From the NCBI RefSeq assembly GCF_923077115.1, contig NZ_CAKLPX010000001.1:1116001-1180000 (forward strand): 64,000 bases of DNA, in the 5' to 3' direction. The translations under genes were made by a program, and so were the position numbers. Under the pieces are notes generated by a model. The model saw only the letters and a program-made list of their open reading frames with translations. It did no database searches and was not told the origin of the DNA. Position 1 is the stretch's first letter; the number at the start of each line of letters is the position of its first letter. Of the stretch, positions 25,781-34,442 are shown piece by piece. This DNA comes from Sinobacterium norvegicum. Its GTDB lineage: Bacteria > Pseudomonadota > Gammaproteobacteria > Pseudomonadales > Sinobacteriaceae.

Positions 25781-26089
25781 TTACAGCTGCTGATTTAACT
25801 GGGCTAAAAACGCCGAGATTTGTACTTCGTTACGCTGATAATATGTCCACGGTCCAATCCGTTTTGACGTGACCAATTGAGCACGCTGCAACGTGGTCAG
25901 GTATGACGATATCGTCGACTGGGACAGCTGTGCTTTCTCTTGGATAATACTGACACAAACACCCTCAATATCGGCGTCAACCAACTGCTCCGCCACCTCA
26001 AAATTTACCGACGGGTGTTTTAGCCAGTGGAGTATATCCAACCGAATGGGGTTGTTAATGGCCTTCAGTACTTCTGTCACATCAATCAT
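25781..26089 (-). CDS. ArsR-family winged-helix regulator
   Basis: 102 residues: MIDVTEVLKAINNPIRLDILHWL leads into a winged helix with the recognition region KAQLSQSTISSYLTTLQRAQL and the wing TSKRIGPWTYYQRNE. There is no CxC metal site, so it is not a typical arsenic or metal sensor; Cys45 is the only obvious candidate sensor residue. It is first in the operon with the aldehyde dehydrogenase and 2OG oxygenase genes and probably controls them and itself. Confidence 0.88.
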   Translation of the reverse strand: MIDVTEVLKAINNPIRLDILHWLKHPSVNFEVAEQLVDADIEGVCVSIIQEKAQLSQSTISSYLTTLQRAQLVTSKRIGPWTYYQRNEVQISAFLAQLNQQL

Positions 26090-26119
26090 GGAATCATCTA
26101 CCCCGTCTATTTGAGGCTT

Positions 26120-26156
26120 ACTCTACACCCATATCGATAAATGTCAATATCTAAAT
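26120..26156 (-). promoter_or_regulatory. arsR promoter with operator-like sequence in its spacer
   Basis: On the minus strand a perfect -35 TTGACA (26147-26142) and a -10-like TAGAGT (26125-26120) are 16 bases apart. The motif ATATCGATAAA (26131-26141) fills the spacer, and ATATCTAAAT (26147-26156) overlaps the -35. Both motifs recur before the aldehyde dehydrogenase gene. Confidence 0.6.
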
Positions 26157-26233
26157 ATTCAGTTTTCTGTACGAAAATTATTGGTGCCGCCGCCGTTGGC
26201 TGTGGCGTTACACCATTAAAACGCGATCAGTCA

Positions 26234-26863
26234 TTACGCCAAAAGCGCAGCGGCCTCTTCACTCTGCTGACTGATCGTCGACCAATCTTTTGCACTGATA
26301 GATTTGGCCGATGCCATCCACGATCCGCCAATACAAGCGACGTTGGGCAACGACAAATAATCGCCGGCATTAGCCGTACTAATGCCACCTGTGGGACAGA
26401 ATGTCAGCTGTGGCATCACCGCCGAAACGGTTTTCAAAAACGGGGCACCGCCGTTTAATTCGGCAGGAAAAAATTTCAACACCTGATAGCCTACGTTATA
26501 GAGCGCCATCATTTCAGATAATGTGCTGGCACCGGGTAAAAACGGTACGTCATACTGCGCCGCTGCCGCCAGCAATTGTTCACAACATCCGGGGCTGACG
26601 ATAAACTGACTGCCGGCTTCCACCGCTAAACGATAGTGCTCTGCAGTTAATATAGTCCCCGCACCGATGATTAAATCGGGGCACGCATCACGCATTGCCT
26701 TAATCGACGCCAGTGCCGCCTCGGTACGCAATGTTACTTCTAAGACCTTTAAACCACCGTCACTGAGTGCCTGTGCCAGTGGTACGGCATCCTCTACACT
26801 CTCGATGACCAACACGGGAATAACAGGGCTAATCTTCAATACATCTGCCAGGCCTGTCTGCAT
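26234..26863 (-). CDS. eda: KDPG aldolase (2-dehydro-3-deoxyphosphogluconate aldolase)
   Basis: 209 residues from the ATG at 26863 (GGAG six bases upstream). Class I aldolase: VIESVEDAVPLAQALSDGGL, EVTLRTEAAL, the phosphate-binding IGAGTIL, and the Schiff-base lysine in VLKFFPAELNGG. It cleaves KDPG to pyruvate and glyceraldehyde-3-P, and thus feeds gap at 16.6 kb. A terminator lies between pgl and eda, so eda may depend partly on its own promoter. Confidence 0.94.
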   Translation of the reverse strand: MQTGLADVLKISPVIPVLVIESVEDAVPLAQALSDGGLKVLEVTLRTEAALASIKAMRDACPDLIIGAGTILTAEHYRLAVEAGSQFIVSPGCCEQLLAAAAQYDVPFLPGASTLSEMMALYNVGYQVLKFFPAELNGGAPFLKTVSAVMPQLTFCPTGGISTANAGDYLSLPNVACIGGSWMASAKSISAKDWSTISQQSEEAAALLA

Positions 26864-26928
26864 ATCACTCTCCAAATACAATTATTCAATTTAAATGCCC
26901 CTGTGTTATTTATTCACAAAAGCCAATA

Positions 26929-26961
26929 ATAAAAAAGCCACACTGTACAACAGCGTGGCAA
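26929..26961 (-). terminator. Terminator between pgl and eda
   Basis: On the minus strand GCCACGCTG, loop TTGTA, CAGTGTGGC (one G-U pair), followed by TTTTTTATTATT. Confidence 0.85.
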
Positions 26962-26976
26962 AGCTAGCCTTATAAG

Positions 26977-27681
26977 CTAGGGTGACCAATAGACGTGAAT
27001 ATCTTTTTGATGTTGCTTCAGCACCGCGGTAACTGGCGTCGAGTAGATATCATTCGATGACAGCGCCTGCTGGAAGACGTTGAATTTTTCCTCGCCGGTA
27101 ATCAATAAAATAATATTATCGCTGGCCAAGATATTACTCAACGTCAGCGTCGCTCGCTCGACATAACGGCCGGTAACCGCTGACTCCACTGCGGTAATTG
27201 CCGCCACCCGATGATGATTGTCCGCCAGCAATGCCGCTGCCAAACCCTCTGCATGGGGAAAAAACGAAGCGGTATGACCGTCCCCGCCCATACCCAGAAT
27301 ACACAGCGTCGATTGCTTAGGCAGCTGACTGTAGCGACGCTCCAGCATATTTAAACCCAGCGCAGGGGTTGTCGCCTCATTCGTCATCGGCAGCAGGGAA
27401 AAACCATCTGCGGAAGAGAAACAACTGTCGATAAAGCGGTGATTACTGCCACTGCTGTCGTAATCTACCCAGCGTTCGTCGACCATCGCCCAGTTAACAT
27501 CGGCGAAATTAAGCGGCGAGTTAGCCAGAATCTCGTAAAGCGGCGCCGGTGTACTGCCCCCTGACAAATACACCGTTGCCGATTTAGTCGAATCCACGCT
27601 CTGACTAATCGCCTTAAGACAATGCTGACCGAGTTGCGCGAATAATTGCTCTCGATCAGTAAAAAAATGTTCAATAATCAT
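26977..27681 (-). CDS. pgl: 6-phosphogluconolactonase
   Basis: 234 residues of the NagB/DevB-type lactonase: ATVYLSGGSTPAPLYEILA, WAMVDERWVDYDSSGSNHR and LGMGGDGHTASFFPHAEGL. It hydrolyses 6-phosphogluconolactone made by Zwf. It overlaps the zwf stop by 4 bases (ATGA-type coupling). Confidence 0.94.
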   Translation of the reverse strand: MIIEHFFTDREQLFAQLGQHCLKAISQSVDSTKSATVYLSGGSTPAPLYEILANSPLNFADVNWAMVDERWVDYDSSGSNHRFIDSCFSSADGFSLLPMTNEATTPALGLNMLERRYSQLPKQSTLCILGMGGDGHTASFFPHAEGLAAALLADNHHRVAAITAVESAVTGRYVERATLTLSNILASDNIILLITGEEKFNVFQQALSSNDIYSTPVTAVLKQHQKDIHVYWSP

Positions 27682-29153
27682 TGGTCAGATTCTCCATTAA
27701 ACCAGTAACGGTCATCTTGCTCGATTAACGTTTTAGCAGCACTCGGCCCCCAAGAACCAGCACGGTATAAATCCGGTGTGTGAGCCGATTGCTGCCACTG
27801 CTCAATAATCGGATCTATCCAGCGCCAGGCACAATCCACCTCGTCACGGTGGATAAACAACGCGGGATTATTCGCCGCCACATCCAAAATTAAGCGCTTA
27901 TAGGCATCGGATTTAAAATTATCGTAGGTATCAGAAAAATTCAAATTCAGGCTAACCGGCTTAAGCTTGGTCTCTAAGCAGGTTAAATCCTTGGTCATCA
28001 GGCTGAGCTGAATACTCTCACCGGGCTGCAACTTTATAATCAGCTGGTTGGGCGTCATCTGGCCAACACTGCCGTCATAAACCCGGTGTGAAACCTCTTT
28101 AAACTGGATAACGATTTTTGCACTGCGCGCCTTCATTCGTTTGCCTGTTGAGAGGTAAAACGGCACCTTCGACCAACGCCAGTTATCAATGTGCGCTTTG
28201 ATGGCGACAAAGGTTTCAGTGTTACTACTCGGCTTGCCCAATTCCTCTAGATAGCCGGGCACAAGATCGCCATTGAATTCACCGGCGACGTATTGACCAC
28301 GAACCGTGTAGTCGTCAACATCGGCGCCGGTGAGCGGCCGCAAGGCTTCTAACACCTTCAGTTTTTCTGCCCGGATACTATTCGCATCGAGCTTGTTTGG
28401 TGACTCCATGGCAACCAAACACAGCAGTTGCAGCAAATGGTTTTGCACCATGTCACGGAGCGCACCGGCATTATCATAAAATCCGGCACGCCCCTCTAAG
28501 CCTACAGTTTCTGAAATACTAATCTGTACATGGTCAATCGATTTGGCATCCCATAATTGCTCGAAAATAACATTGGTAAAGCGCAGAGCCATTAAATTTT
28601 GCACCGTCTCCTTACCCAGGTAGTGATCGATACGAAAAATACTTTTCTCATCAAAGTAGCGGGCAATTTCATCATTGATTGCCGATGCGGTGACACCATC
28701 ATAGCCGATTGGTTTTTCAACCACGATTCTGCTCTGGCCGTTAATCATTTTTTGCTGGCTGAGATTTTCGCAGGTAATACCAAAAATAGCAGGCGGTACA
28801 GCCATGTAAAAAATACGTGACTGCTCGGCATCTTTACTGAACAACTTGTGTAATGATTTCCAACGTTCATCAACAGTGGTGATATCCAGAGCACAGGGCA
28901 TGACCAATTGCATAAAGCTATCAGCAACAGCGCTGTCATACTCATCCGAAGACAAGAATTGCTGTAGAGACTTTGCCAATATCTCGGCATACCCCGCCGC
29001 AGTCTCGGCATCGCGGCAGGTCGGTATGATTCGGCTATTGCTATCAAAGCTGCCTTCGGCGTAGCCGCGATAGAGCGCAGGCATCAGTTTGCGCAGCGAT
29101 AAATCGCCACAGCCGCCGAAAAGTACGATATCAAAAACTGTTGTTGTCGCCAT
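27678..29153 (-). CDS. zwf: Glucose-6-phosphate 1-dehydrogenase
   Basis: 491 residues, normal length. NADP-binding start VLFGGCGDLSLRKLMPALYR; active-site block FRIDHYLGKETVQNLMALRF; RIVVEKPIGYDG. It takes glucose-6-P into 6-phosphogluconolactone. It is coupled to pgl (4-base overlap) and lies 96 bases after edd, giving the order edd-zwf-pgl. The expected HexR control could not be backed by an obvious box in the gap before it. Confidence 0.96.
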   Translation of the reverse strand: MATTTVFDIVLFGGCGDLSLRKLMPALYRGYAEGSFDSNSRIIPTCRDAETAAGYAEILAKSLQQFLSSDEYDSAVADSFMQLVMPCALDITTVDERWKSLHKLFSKDAEQSRIFYMAVPPAIFGITCENLSQQKMINGQSRIVVEKPIGYDGVTASAINDEIARYFDEKSIFRIDHYLGKETVQNLMALRFTNVIFEQLWDAKSIDHVQISISETVGLEGRAGFYDNAGALRDMVQNHLLQLLCLVAMESPNKLDANSIRAEKLKVLEALRPLTGADVDDYTVRGQYVAGEFNGDLVPGYLEELGKPSSNTETFVAIKAHIDNWRWSKVPFYLSTGKRMKARSAKIVIQFKEVSHRVYDGSVGQMTPNQLIIKLQPGESIQLSLMTKDLTCLETKLKPVSLNLNFSDTYDNFKSDAYKRLILDVAANNPALFIHRDEVDCAWRWIDPIIEQWQQSAHTPDLYRAGSWGPSAAKTLIEQDDRYWFNGESDQ

Positions 29154-29180
29154 AAGTCACATCACTATTAGTAGAGTCTT

Positions 29181-29211
29181 CGCCAATCTATGATTTATTT
29201 TTCGATTGGCG
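29181..29211. other. Hairpin between edd and zwf
   Basis: CGCCAATC and GATTGGCG, separated by 15 bases, are exact complements. There is no T-tract in the edd-zwf direction, so it is not a clear terminator; a processing or attenuation role or chance remains open. Confidence 0.35.
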
Positions 29212-29249
29212 TTTTACACATGCGGTTTATATTATTTGCCTACAAGGGG

Positions 29250-31058
29250 CTACCAGCGAAACAGAGTTGCACCCTCTTCGGCGCTGTTCATTAACTCTCT
29301 CATCGGCGCAAACAGTTCTCGGCCCATACCATTATTATTCGCTGATATATCGGGCACAATGACTGTTCTGGCCGCCAATACCTGCTCGCTGACATCGACG
29401 GTCAGGCTGCCGTTTTCGCCGTCGAGGGTAATCATATCGCCCTCTGCAATTTTGCTGATGATACCGCCGGCCAGTGCCTCCGGCACCATATGCATGGCCG
29501 CAGGCACCTTGCCCGAGGCTCCCGACATGCGCCCGTCGGTAATCAACGCGACTTTGTGACCCGCATCTTGCAAGGCACCGAGAACGGTCATTAATTGGTG
29601 CAATTCCGGCATACCATTGGCCTTCGGTCCCTGATAACGGACGACGGCAATAAAATCTGTATTTAACAAACCTTGATCAAAGGCATTCTTTAACGCTTTT
29701 TGAGATTCAAAGATCTTGGCCGGTGCTCGCACAAAACGGTGTTGTTCGACAACCGCCGACAGCTTTATCACACTGCGACCAATATTACCCTGCAACAGTT
29801 TCAAGCCGCCGGTGGTGGCGAACGGTTCGGCAACAGTGGTAAGCACTTGCTTATCGCCACTGTCAGTTGGACAATCCTGCCATACCAACACCTTGTCCAA
29901 GGCTGGTATTTGACGATATCGGTCCATACCCTGTTCGCCGCAGACAGTATAAACATCGTCGTGCAGCAAACCGGCATCGATTAACTCACGAATCAAAAAG
30001 GCCATACCACCAGCTTGATGAAAGTGATTAATATCGGCTTGGCCATTAGGATAGATACGGCATAGTAGCGGCACCACTGCGGACAACTCAGCAATATCTT
30101 GCCAGTCGATAATAAAGCCTGCGGCTGCAGCCATCGCGACCATATGAATAAGATGATTGGTTGAGCCGCCGGTGGCTAACAGGCCAATTAAGCCGTTGAC
30201 GATATTCTTACAATCGACAATCTGTGCCAGCGGTACCGCCTTGTTATCGATATTACGCAGTAGTTGTTGGGTGGCGTAATCAGTCAATTCCGGACGCAGC
30301 TCAGACATTGGCGAGACGAAAGAACTGCCTGGCAATTGCAGCCCCATGATCTCCATTAGCATTTGATTACTGTTGGCTGTGCCATAGAAAGTACAGGTAC
30401 CGGCAGAATGGTAAGACGCGCTTTCGACCTCTAACATTCTCTCTTTGCTGACCTCGCCCTTGGCAAACTGCTGCCTAACCTTCGCCTTTTCAGCATTTGG
30501 AATACCCGAGCCCATCGGCCCGGCCGGCACAAAGATAGCCGGTAGATGACCAAAGGAAAGTGCACCGATTAACAAACCCGGAACAATTTTGTCGCAAATA
30601 CCCAGCATCATGGCGCCATCAAACATATCATGCGACAAGGCGATCGCTGTCGACATTGCCACCACCTCCCGGCTAAGCAGAGATAACTCCATACCATCGC
30701 GCCCCTGAGTAACGCCATCACACATTGCCGGCACACCGCCGGCGAATTGGCAACTGGCACCGGCTTCGGCGGCGACGCGCTTAATTTGCGCGGGGTAATC
30801 AAAATATGGCTGATGCGCTGATAACATATCATTGTACGCGGAGATGATACCGATATTGGCCGCGCCATTGGCAGCCAGCAATTGTTTTTGATCATCACCA
30901 CAGGCAGCAAAACCATGTGCTAAGTTTCCACAGGAAAGTCGATTACGCGTGACACCGCTGTGCCTGGCCGTCTTAACTTTATCCTCATAGCGGCCACGGC
31001 TATCTTCGCTGCGCTGGGCAATACGGGCTGTTACTTTTGCTACTGTGGTGTTAATCAT
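29250..31058 (-). CDS. edd: Phosphogluconate dehydratase
   Basis: 602 residues from the ATG at 31058 (TAGG upstream); the frame stays open 17 codons further without homology. IlvD/Edd family: AYNDMLSAHQPYFDYP, the cluster cysteines in GVPAMCDGVTQG and CTFYGTANSNQ, and DGRMSGASGKVPAAMHM. It dehydrates 6-phosphogluconate to KDPG using an Fe-S cluster. Length matches E. coli Edd (603), favouring Edd over IlvD, as does the zwf-pgl-eda context. Confidence 0.96.
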   Translation of the reverse strand: MINTTVAKVTARIAQRSEDSRGRYEDKVKTARHSGVTRNRLSCGNLAHGFAACGDDQKQLLAANGAANIGIISAYNDMLSAHQPYFDYPAQIKRVAAEAGASCQFAGGVPAMCDGVTQGRDGMELSLLSREVVAMSTAIALSHDMFDGAMMLGICDKIVPGLLIGALSFGHLPAIFVPAGPMGSGIPNAEKAKVRQQFAKGEVSKERMLEVESASYHSAGTCTFYGTANSNQMLMEIMGLQLPGSSFVSPMSELRPELTDYATQQLLRNIDNKAVPLAQIVDCKNIVNGLIGLLATGGSTNHLIHMVAMAAAAGFIIDWQDIAELSAVVPLLCRIYPNGQADINHFHQAGGMAFLIRELIDAGLLHDDVYTVCGEQGMDRYRQIPALDKVLVWQDCPTDSGDKQVLTTVAEPFATTGGLKLLQGNIGRSVIKLSAVVEQHRFVRAPAKIFESQKALKNAFDQGLLNTDFIAVVRYQGPKANGMPELHQLMTVLGALQDAGHKVALITDGRMSGASGKVPAAMHMVPEALAGGIISKIAEGDMITLDGENGSLTVDVSEQVLAARTVIVPDISANNNGMGRELFAPMRELMNSAEEGATLFRW

Positions 31059-31185
31059 CTGCAACCTACTCTGTCTGAATAGCCCCGACCATCGGCCAGT
31101 GAACACCATCAGACTTAACGTTTAAAATGTCTATACTATTTATTCTATAGCACGTAATGGGCAGCATTTCTGCCGCCGGCACAAG

Positions 31186-32844
31186 CTATTTCTTGCGGCT
31201 TCTACTCTTGACTGTTTTATAGCGATCGATCAAGTTCTTAGTCGAGCTATCATGCTGTTTATTTTCAGTATTATTATGCAGCTCCTGTTCGATGCCCTTG
31301 GCCAACATTTTGCCAAGCTCGACACCCCACTGATCAAATGAGCAAACCTGCCAAATAATACCCTGCACAAAAATCTTGTGTTCATACATAGCGATTAAGG
31401 CGCCAACAGACTGCGGTGTAATCTTATCCAGCAAAATGGTGTTCGATGGACGGTTACCCTGATGAACTTTATGGGTTACCAGTTCAGATATTCTGCTCTC
31501 GTCGGTGCCGCCGGCACGCAGTTGGGCAGCCACCTGCTCTTCATCAACGCCCTGCATCAACGCTTGGGTCTGGGCAAAGAAGTTAGCCATTAACAAGTCG
31601 TGATGACCATCAACCGGATCGACACTTTCAACAGAACCAATAAAGTCAGCCGGCACCACTTGTGTACCTTGATGCAGTAATTGGTAAAAAGCATGTTGAC
31701 CATTAATACCTAGCTGCCCCCATAAGATCGGACAGGTCGAGTAATCTACCTTGGCACCGCTCCAGCGAACAGACTTGCCGTTACTTTCCATCTCTGCCTG
31801 TTGTAAGTAGGCAGGCAGCATATGCAGTGATTGGTCGTAGGGCAAAATAGCATGACTGCCGCGACCTAAAAAAGTGCTATTCCAAATACCAACCAGCGCC
31901 AACATCACCGGTGCATTCTTTTCGAAGGGCTGAGAGATAAAATGCTTGTCCATCATATTAGCCCCCTCTAGCAACTGCGCAAAAACTTCAAAGCCAAGCT
32001 CTAACGCAATAGGTAAGCCGATAGATGACCACAGCGAGAAACGTCCGCCAACCCAATCCCACATGCTAAAGATATTATCGGCGCCAATACCGAATTCAGT
32101 CGCCTTTTGTAAATTAGCTGTCACCGCCACAAAGTGATTCTTGATGTCTCCTTGACTGGCGCCGCTCTGCTCTAACCAGCGCTTAGCAGTATTGGCGTTA
32201 CGCATGGTTTCTGCGGTGGTAAAGGTCTTGGAAGAGACAATAAAAAGTGTCGTGTGCGGGTTGAGCGTCGTTAATACATTGTTAATTTGCACGCCGTCGG
32301 CATTGGATACATAGTGCACGTTGAGCCGGTTATCGCTGTAGCCTCTTAACGCCTCACTGACCATTTGTGGGCCAAGGTTGGAGCCGCCGACACCGAGGGT
32401 GACAACATCTGTTATCCACTTACCGGTATAGCCTCGCCACTCACCGGAGCGTACCTGACGAACGAAATTTTTCACCGCCGCCAACTCTGTATTCACCAGT
32501 TCGCTAACATTCTCATCATCGATGTTTAGCGATTCGTCGACACTGCCACGCAGCGCCATGTGTAGCACTGGACGCTGCTCGGTTTTATTAATAGGTTCGG
32601 CATTAAAAAACCGACTACGCCACTTAACCAAGTCAGATTCTTCAGCCAACTTTATTAACAGCGCCTTCACATCTTCGTCAATTCTATTTTTTGAGTAATC
32701 GACCATCATATAAGGCAGTTCGATTGCGTATTTTTCAAAACGCTGCTTATCGTCTTCAAACAGGGATGAAATTGAAACATCGCTGGCCTTTTGGGCCTGT
32801 TTCTCAAGCGCCTTCCAGCTGGGTAATTGGGTGGGACTAGTCAT
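31186..32844 (-). CDS. pgi: Glucose-6-phosphate isomerase
   Basis: 552 residues from MTSPTQLPSWKALEKQ. The start at 32844 has GAGG seven bases upstream; the frame runs 63 codons further, but that stretch holds the promoter and a NagR operator and has no homology. Motifs: VTLGVGGSNLGPQMV, FIVSSKTFTTAETM, and GQLGINGQHAFYQLLHQGT. It interconverts fructose-6-P and glucose-6-P. Its place between nagR and the Entner-Doudoroff genes, with a NagR operator on its promoter, suits routing of aminosugar carbon to Zwf. Confidence 0.96.
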   Translation of the reverse strand: MTSPTQLPSWKALEKQAQKASDVSISSLFEDDKQRFEKYAIELPYMMVDYSKNRIDEDVKALLIKLAEESDLVKWRSRFFNAEPINKTEQRPVLHMALRGSVDESLNIDDENVSELVNTELAAVKNFVRQVRSGEWRGYTGKWITDVVTLGVGGSNLGPQMVSEALRGYSDNRLNVHYVSNADGVQINNVLTTLNPHTTLFIVSSKTFTTAETMRNANTAKRWLEQSGASQGDIKNHFVAVTANLQKATEFGIGADNIFSMWDWVGGRFSLWSSIGLPIALELGFEVFAQLLEGANMMDKHFISQPFEKNAPVMLALVGIWNSTFLGRGSHAILPYDQSLHMLPAYLQQAEMESNGKSVRWSGAKVDYSTCPILWGQLGINGQHAFYQLLHQGTQVVPADFIGSVESVDPVDGHHDLLMANFFAQTQALMQGVDEEQVAAQLRAGGTDESRISELVTHKVHQGNRPSNTILLDKITPQSVGALIAMYEHKIFVQGIIWQVCSFDQWGVELGKMLAKGIEQELHNNTENKQHDSSTKNLIDRYKTVKSRSRKK

Positions 32845-32956
32845 CTTCGCCTCGGTGTTGTTTTTATATCGATCGCAGCGTCCAAACAGCCAATCGACTC
32901 GACGAATAAAAACGCCAAAGCCAATTGAATAACCGCTTTTGATGCGATTAACCCTA

Positions 32957-32985
32957 ACAATAATCAAAAATGACAACGCTGTCAA
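32957..32985 (-). promoter_or_regulatory. pgi promoter
   Basis: Minus-strand -35 TTGACA (32985-32980, perfect) and -10 TATTGT (32962-32957) with a 17-base spacer. The -35 lies inside the NagR operator. Confidence 0.65.
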
Positions 32986-32986
32986 T
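32969..32986. promoter_or_regulatory. NagR operator, nagR-pgi divergent region
   Basis: AATGACAACGCTGTCAAT: a near-perfect palindrome of the LacI-type NagR class. It overlaps the pgi -35 box and lies 177 bases before the nagR start, so it may act on both genes. Confidence 0.8.
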
Positions 32987-33162
32987 TGAGTAATTCGGGG
33001 TTTTAAATCATTTGTCGCTATTTTTATAACCAAAGCTTAGGTTAAGCTCCGGCTGTATGTTAATTTGATCGGTTTATAGAGACCCTGCTATTATGGCAGG
33101 AGATTGCCGGCGTGCTAGACGGCAAGATGACAACGGCAAATGACAGTAGATAAAGGAATCTT

Positions 33163-34197
33163 ATGAAGGCTACCATCAATGATGTAGCGGCCCTGGCTGG
33201 GGTATCGATCAAAACCGTCTCTCGCGTAATTAATCGCGAACCTACTGTCCGAAAAACAACCGCCGACAAGGTGTGGTCTGCCGCCAAAGAGCTGCATTAC
33301 CAGCCTAACTTAGCCGCCAGAAATCTCGCCGGCACCAAGTCATACTCTATTGGCTTTATTTACGACAACCCCAACGCCTATTATGTTATCGACATGCAAA
33401 ACGGCATTTTGGATGAGTGCAAGAGCAATGGCTACGACTTAATCATCCACCCCTGTAATGCACATTCAGCCACCATTATTGATGAACTGACCGAAATGGT
33501 TAGAGCGTCAAGAGTTGCCGGCTTAGTATTAACACCGCCGTTTTCCGAGTCCGCCGATGTCATCACCGCCTTGGAAAAACTCGATATCCAGTTAGTCCGT
33601 ATTATTTCTGGCAAGGCCAAGACTCATGGCCATATCCCCCACATCTCAATCAACGATGCCGAGGCTGCAAACTCGATCACCGAGCATATGATCAAGCTGG
33701 GGCATAAAGACATTGCTTTTATTTCCGGTGACAAGGATCACAAATCGACAAACGAGCGCTTTAAAGGCTATAAATCCGCCCTCAAAAATGCCGCCATCCA
33801 CTATCAAAAAGATTTTGTTATCACCGGCAATTACTCGTTTGAATCCGGTGTCGATGGCGCCAAAAAATTACTCGCAGGCAGCCACAAACCGACGGCCATT
33901 TTTGCCTGTAATGATGAAATTGCAGCCGGCGCATTATTTGCCGCCCGCCTGATGGGGGTAGAAGTCCCCGAGCAGTTATCAATTGCCGGCTTCGAAGACA
34001 GCCCGTTCTCTCGTCAAACCTGGCCCAAGCTGACCACGGCACAACAGCCCAATAATGAAATTGCTCAACATGCCACTGCCATGCTAATTAAACAGCTTCG
34101 CAGCAAGCGGGCTGCCGATGATGATAATATCGAGGCCAGCCAATCCTTCGAACCAAAAATAGTGGTTCGAGACTCAACCTGCCAGCAGATGGCATAG
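33163..34197 (+). CDS. nagR: NagR, LacI-family regulator of GlcNAc use
   Basis: 344 residues: a LacI helix-turn-helix at the very N-terminus (MKATINDVAALAGVSIKTVS, then RVINREPTVRKTTADK) with the hinge PNLAARNLAG, and a periplasmic-binding-type effector domain (AIFACNDEIAAGALFAARLM, LSIAGFEDSPFSRQTWPKLT). AAGGA lies before the start. It heads nagB-nagA and is divergent from pgi. Palindromic operators in the LacI style occur at four control regions here. By analogy with proteobacterial NagR it should be released by GlcNAc-6-P. A lone half-operator, ATGACAACG, sits at 33127-33135. Confidence 0.88.
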   Translation: MKATINDVAALAGVSIKTVSRVINREPTVRKTTADKVWSAAKELHYQPNLAARNLAGTKSYSIGFIYDNPNAYYVIDMQNGILDECKSNGYDLIIHPCNAHSATIIDELTEMVRASRVAGLVLTPPFSESADVITALEKLDIQLVRIISGKAKTHGHIPHISINDAEAANSITEHMIKLGHKDIAFISGDKDHKSTNERFKGYKSALKNAAIHYQKDFVITGNYSFESGVDGAKKLLAGSHKPTAIFACNDEIAAGALFAARLMGVEVPEQLSIAGFEDSPFSRQTWPKLTTAQQPNNEIAQHATAMLIKQLRSKRAADDDNIEASQSFEPKIVVRDSTCQQMA

Positions 34198-34341
34198 CCT
34201 TGCATTCTCCGCTGCAACTACAGCCACTGTCTTTTAGCAAGCTTTAATGCAGCGTTAAAACGCTGCTGCCCTTACAATTCCAGCACCCTAGCGCACAATA
34301 ATTTCCCCCTTACGCTTTACAAGCCTGACAAAATACACCAA

Positions 34342-34359
34342 AATGACAGCGCTATCATT
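34342..34359. promoter_or_regulatory. NagR operator before nagB-nagA
   Basis: AATGACAGCGCTATCATT, 84 bases before the chosen nagB start. A TTTACA/CAAAAT pair just upstream (34316-34344) would put the operator across the -10 and start point. Confidence 0.8.
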
Positions 34360-34442
34360 TTTAATGGTATGGCTTCAGAAAACGTAATGACAGTGAAGCT
34401 ATACTTTCTTTGCAATATTTTGGCTCTATGGAAGTTATTGTT

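Noticed and set aside
32845-33033. A 63-codon upstream extension of pgi
   Set aside because: It contains the pgi promoter and NagR operator, has no homology, and the ATG at 32844 has a good ribosome-binding site and the family's normal start.
33127-33148. A second NagR operator directly before nagR
   Set aside because: Only a half-site (ATGACAACG) followed by a direct, not inverted, ATGACAG is present, so it is mentioned as a half-site only.
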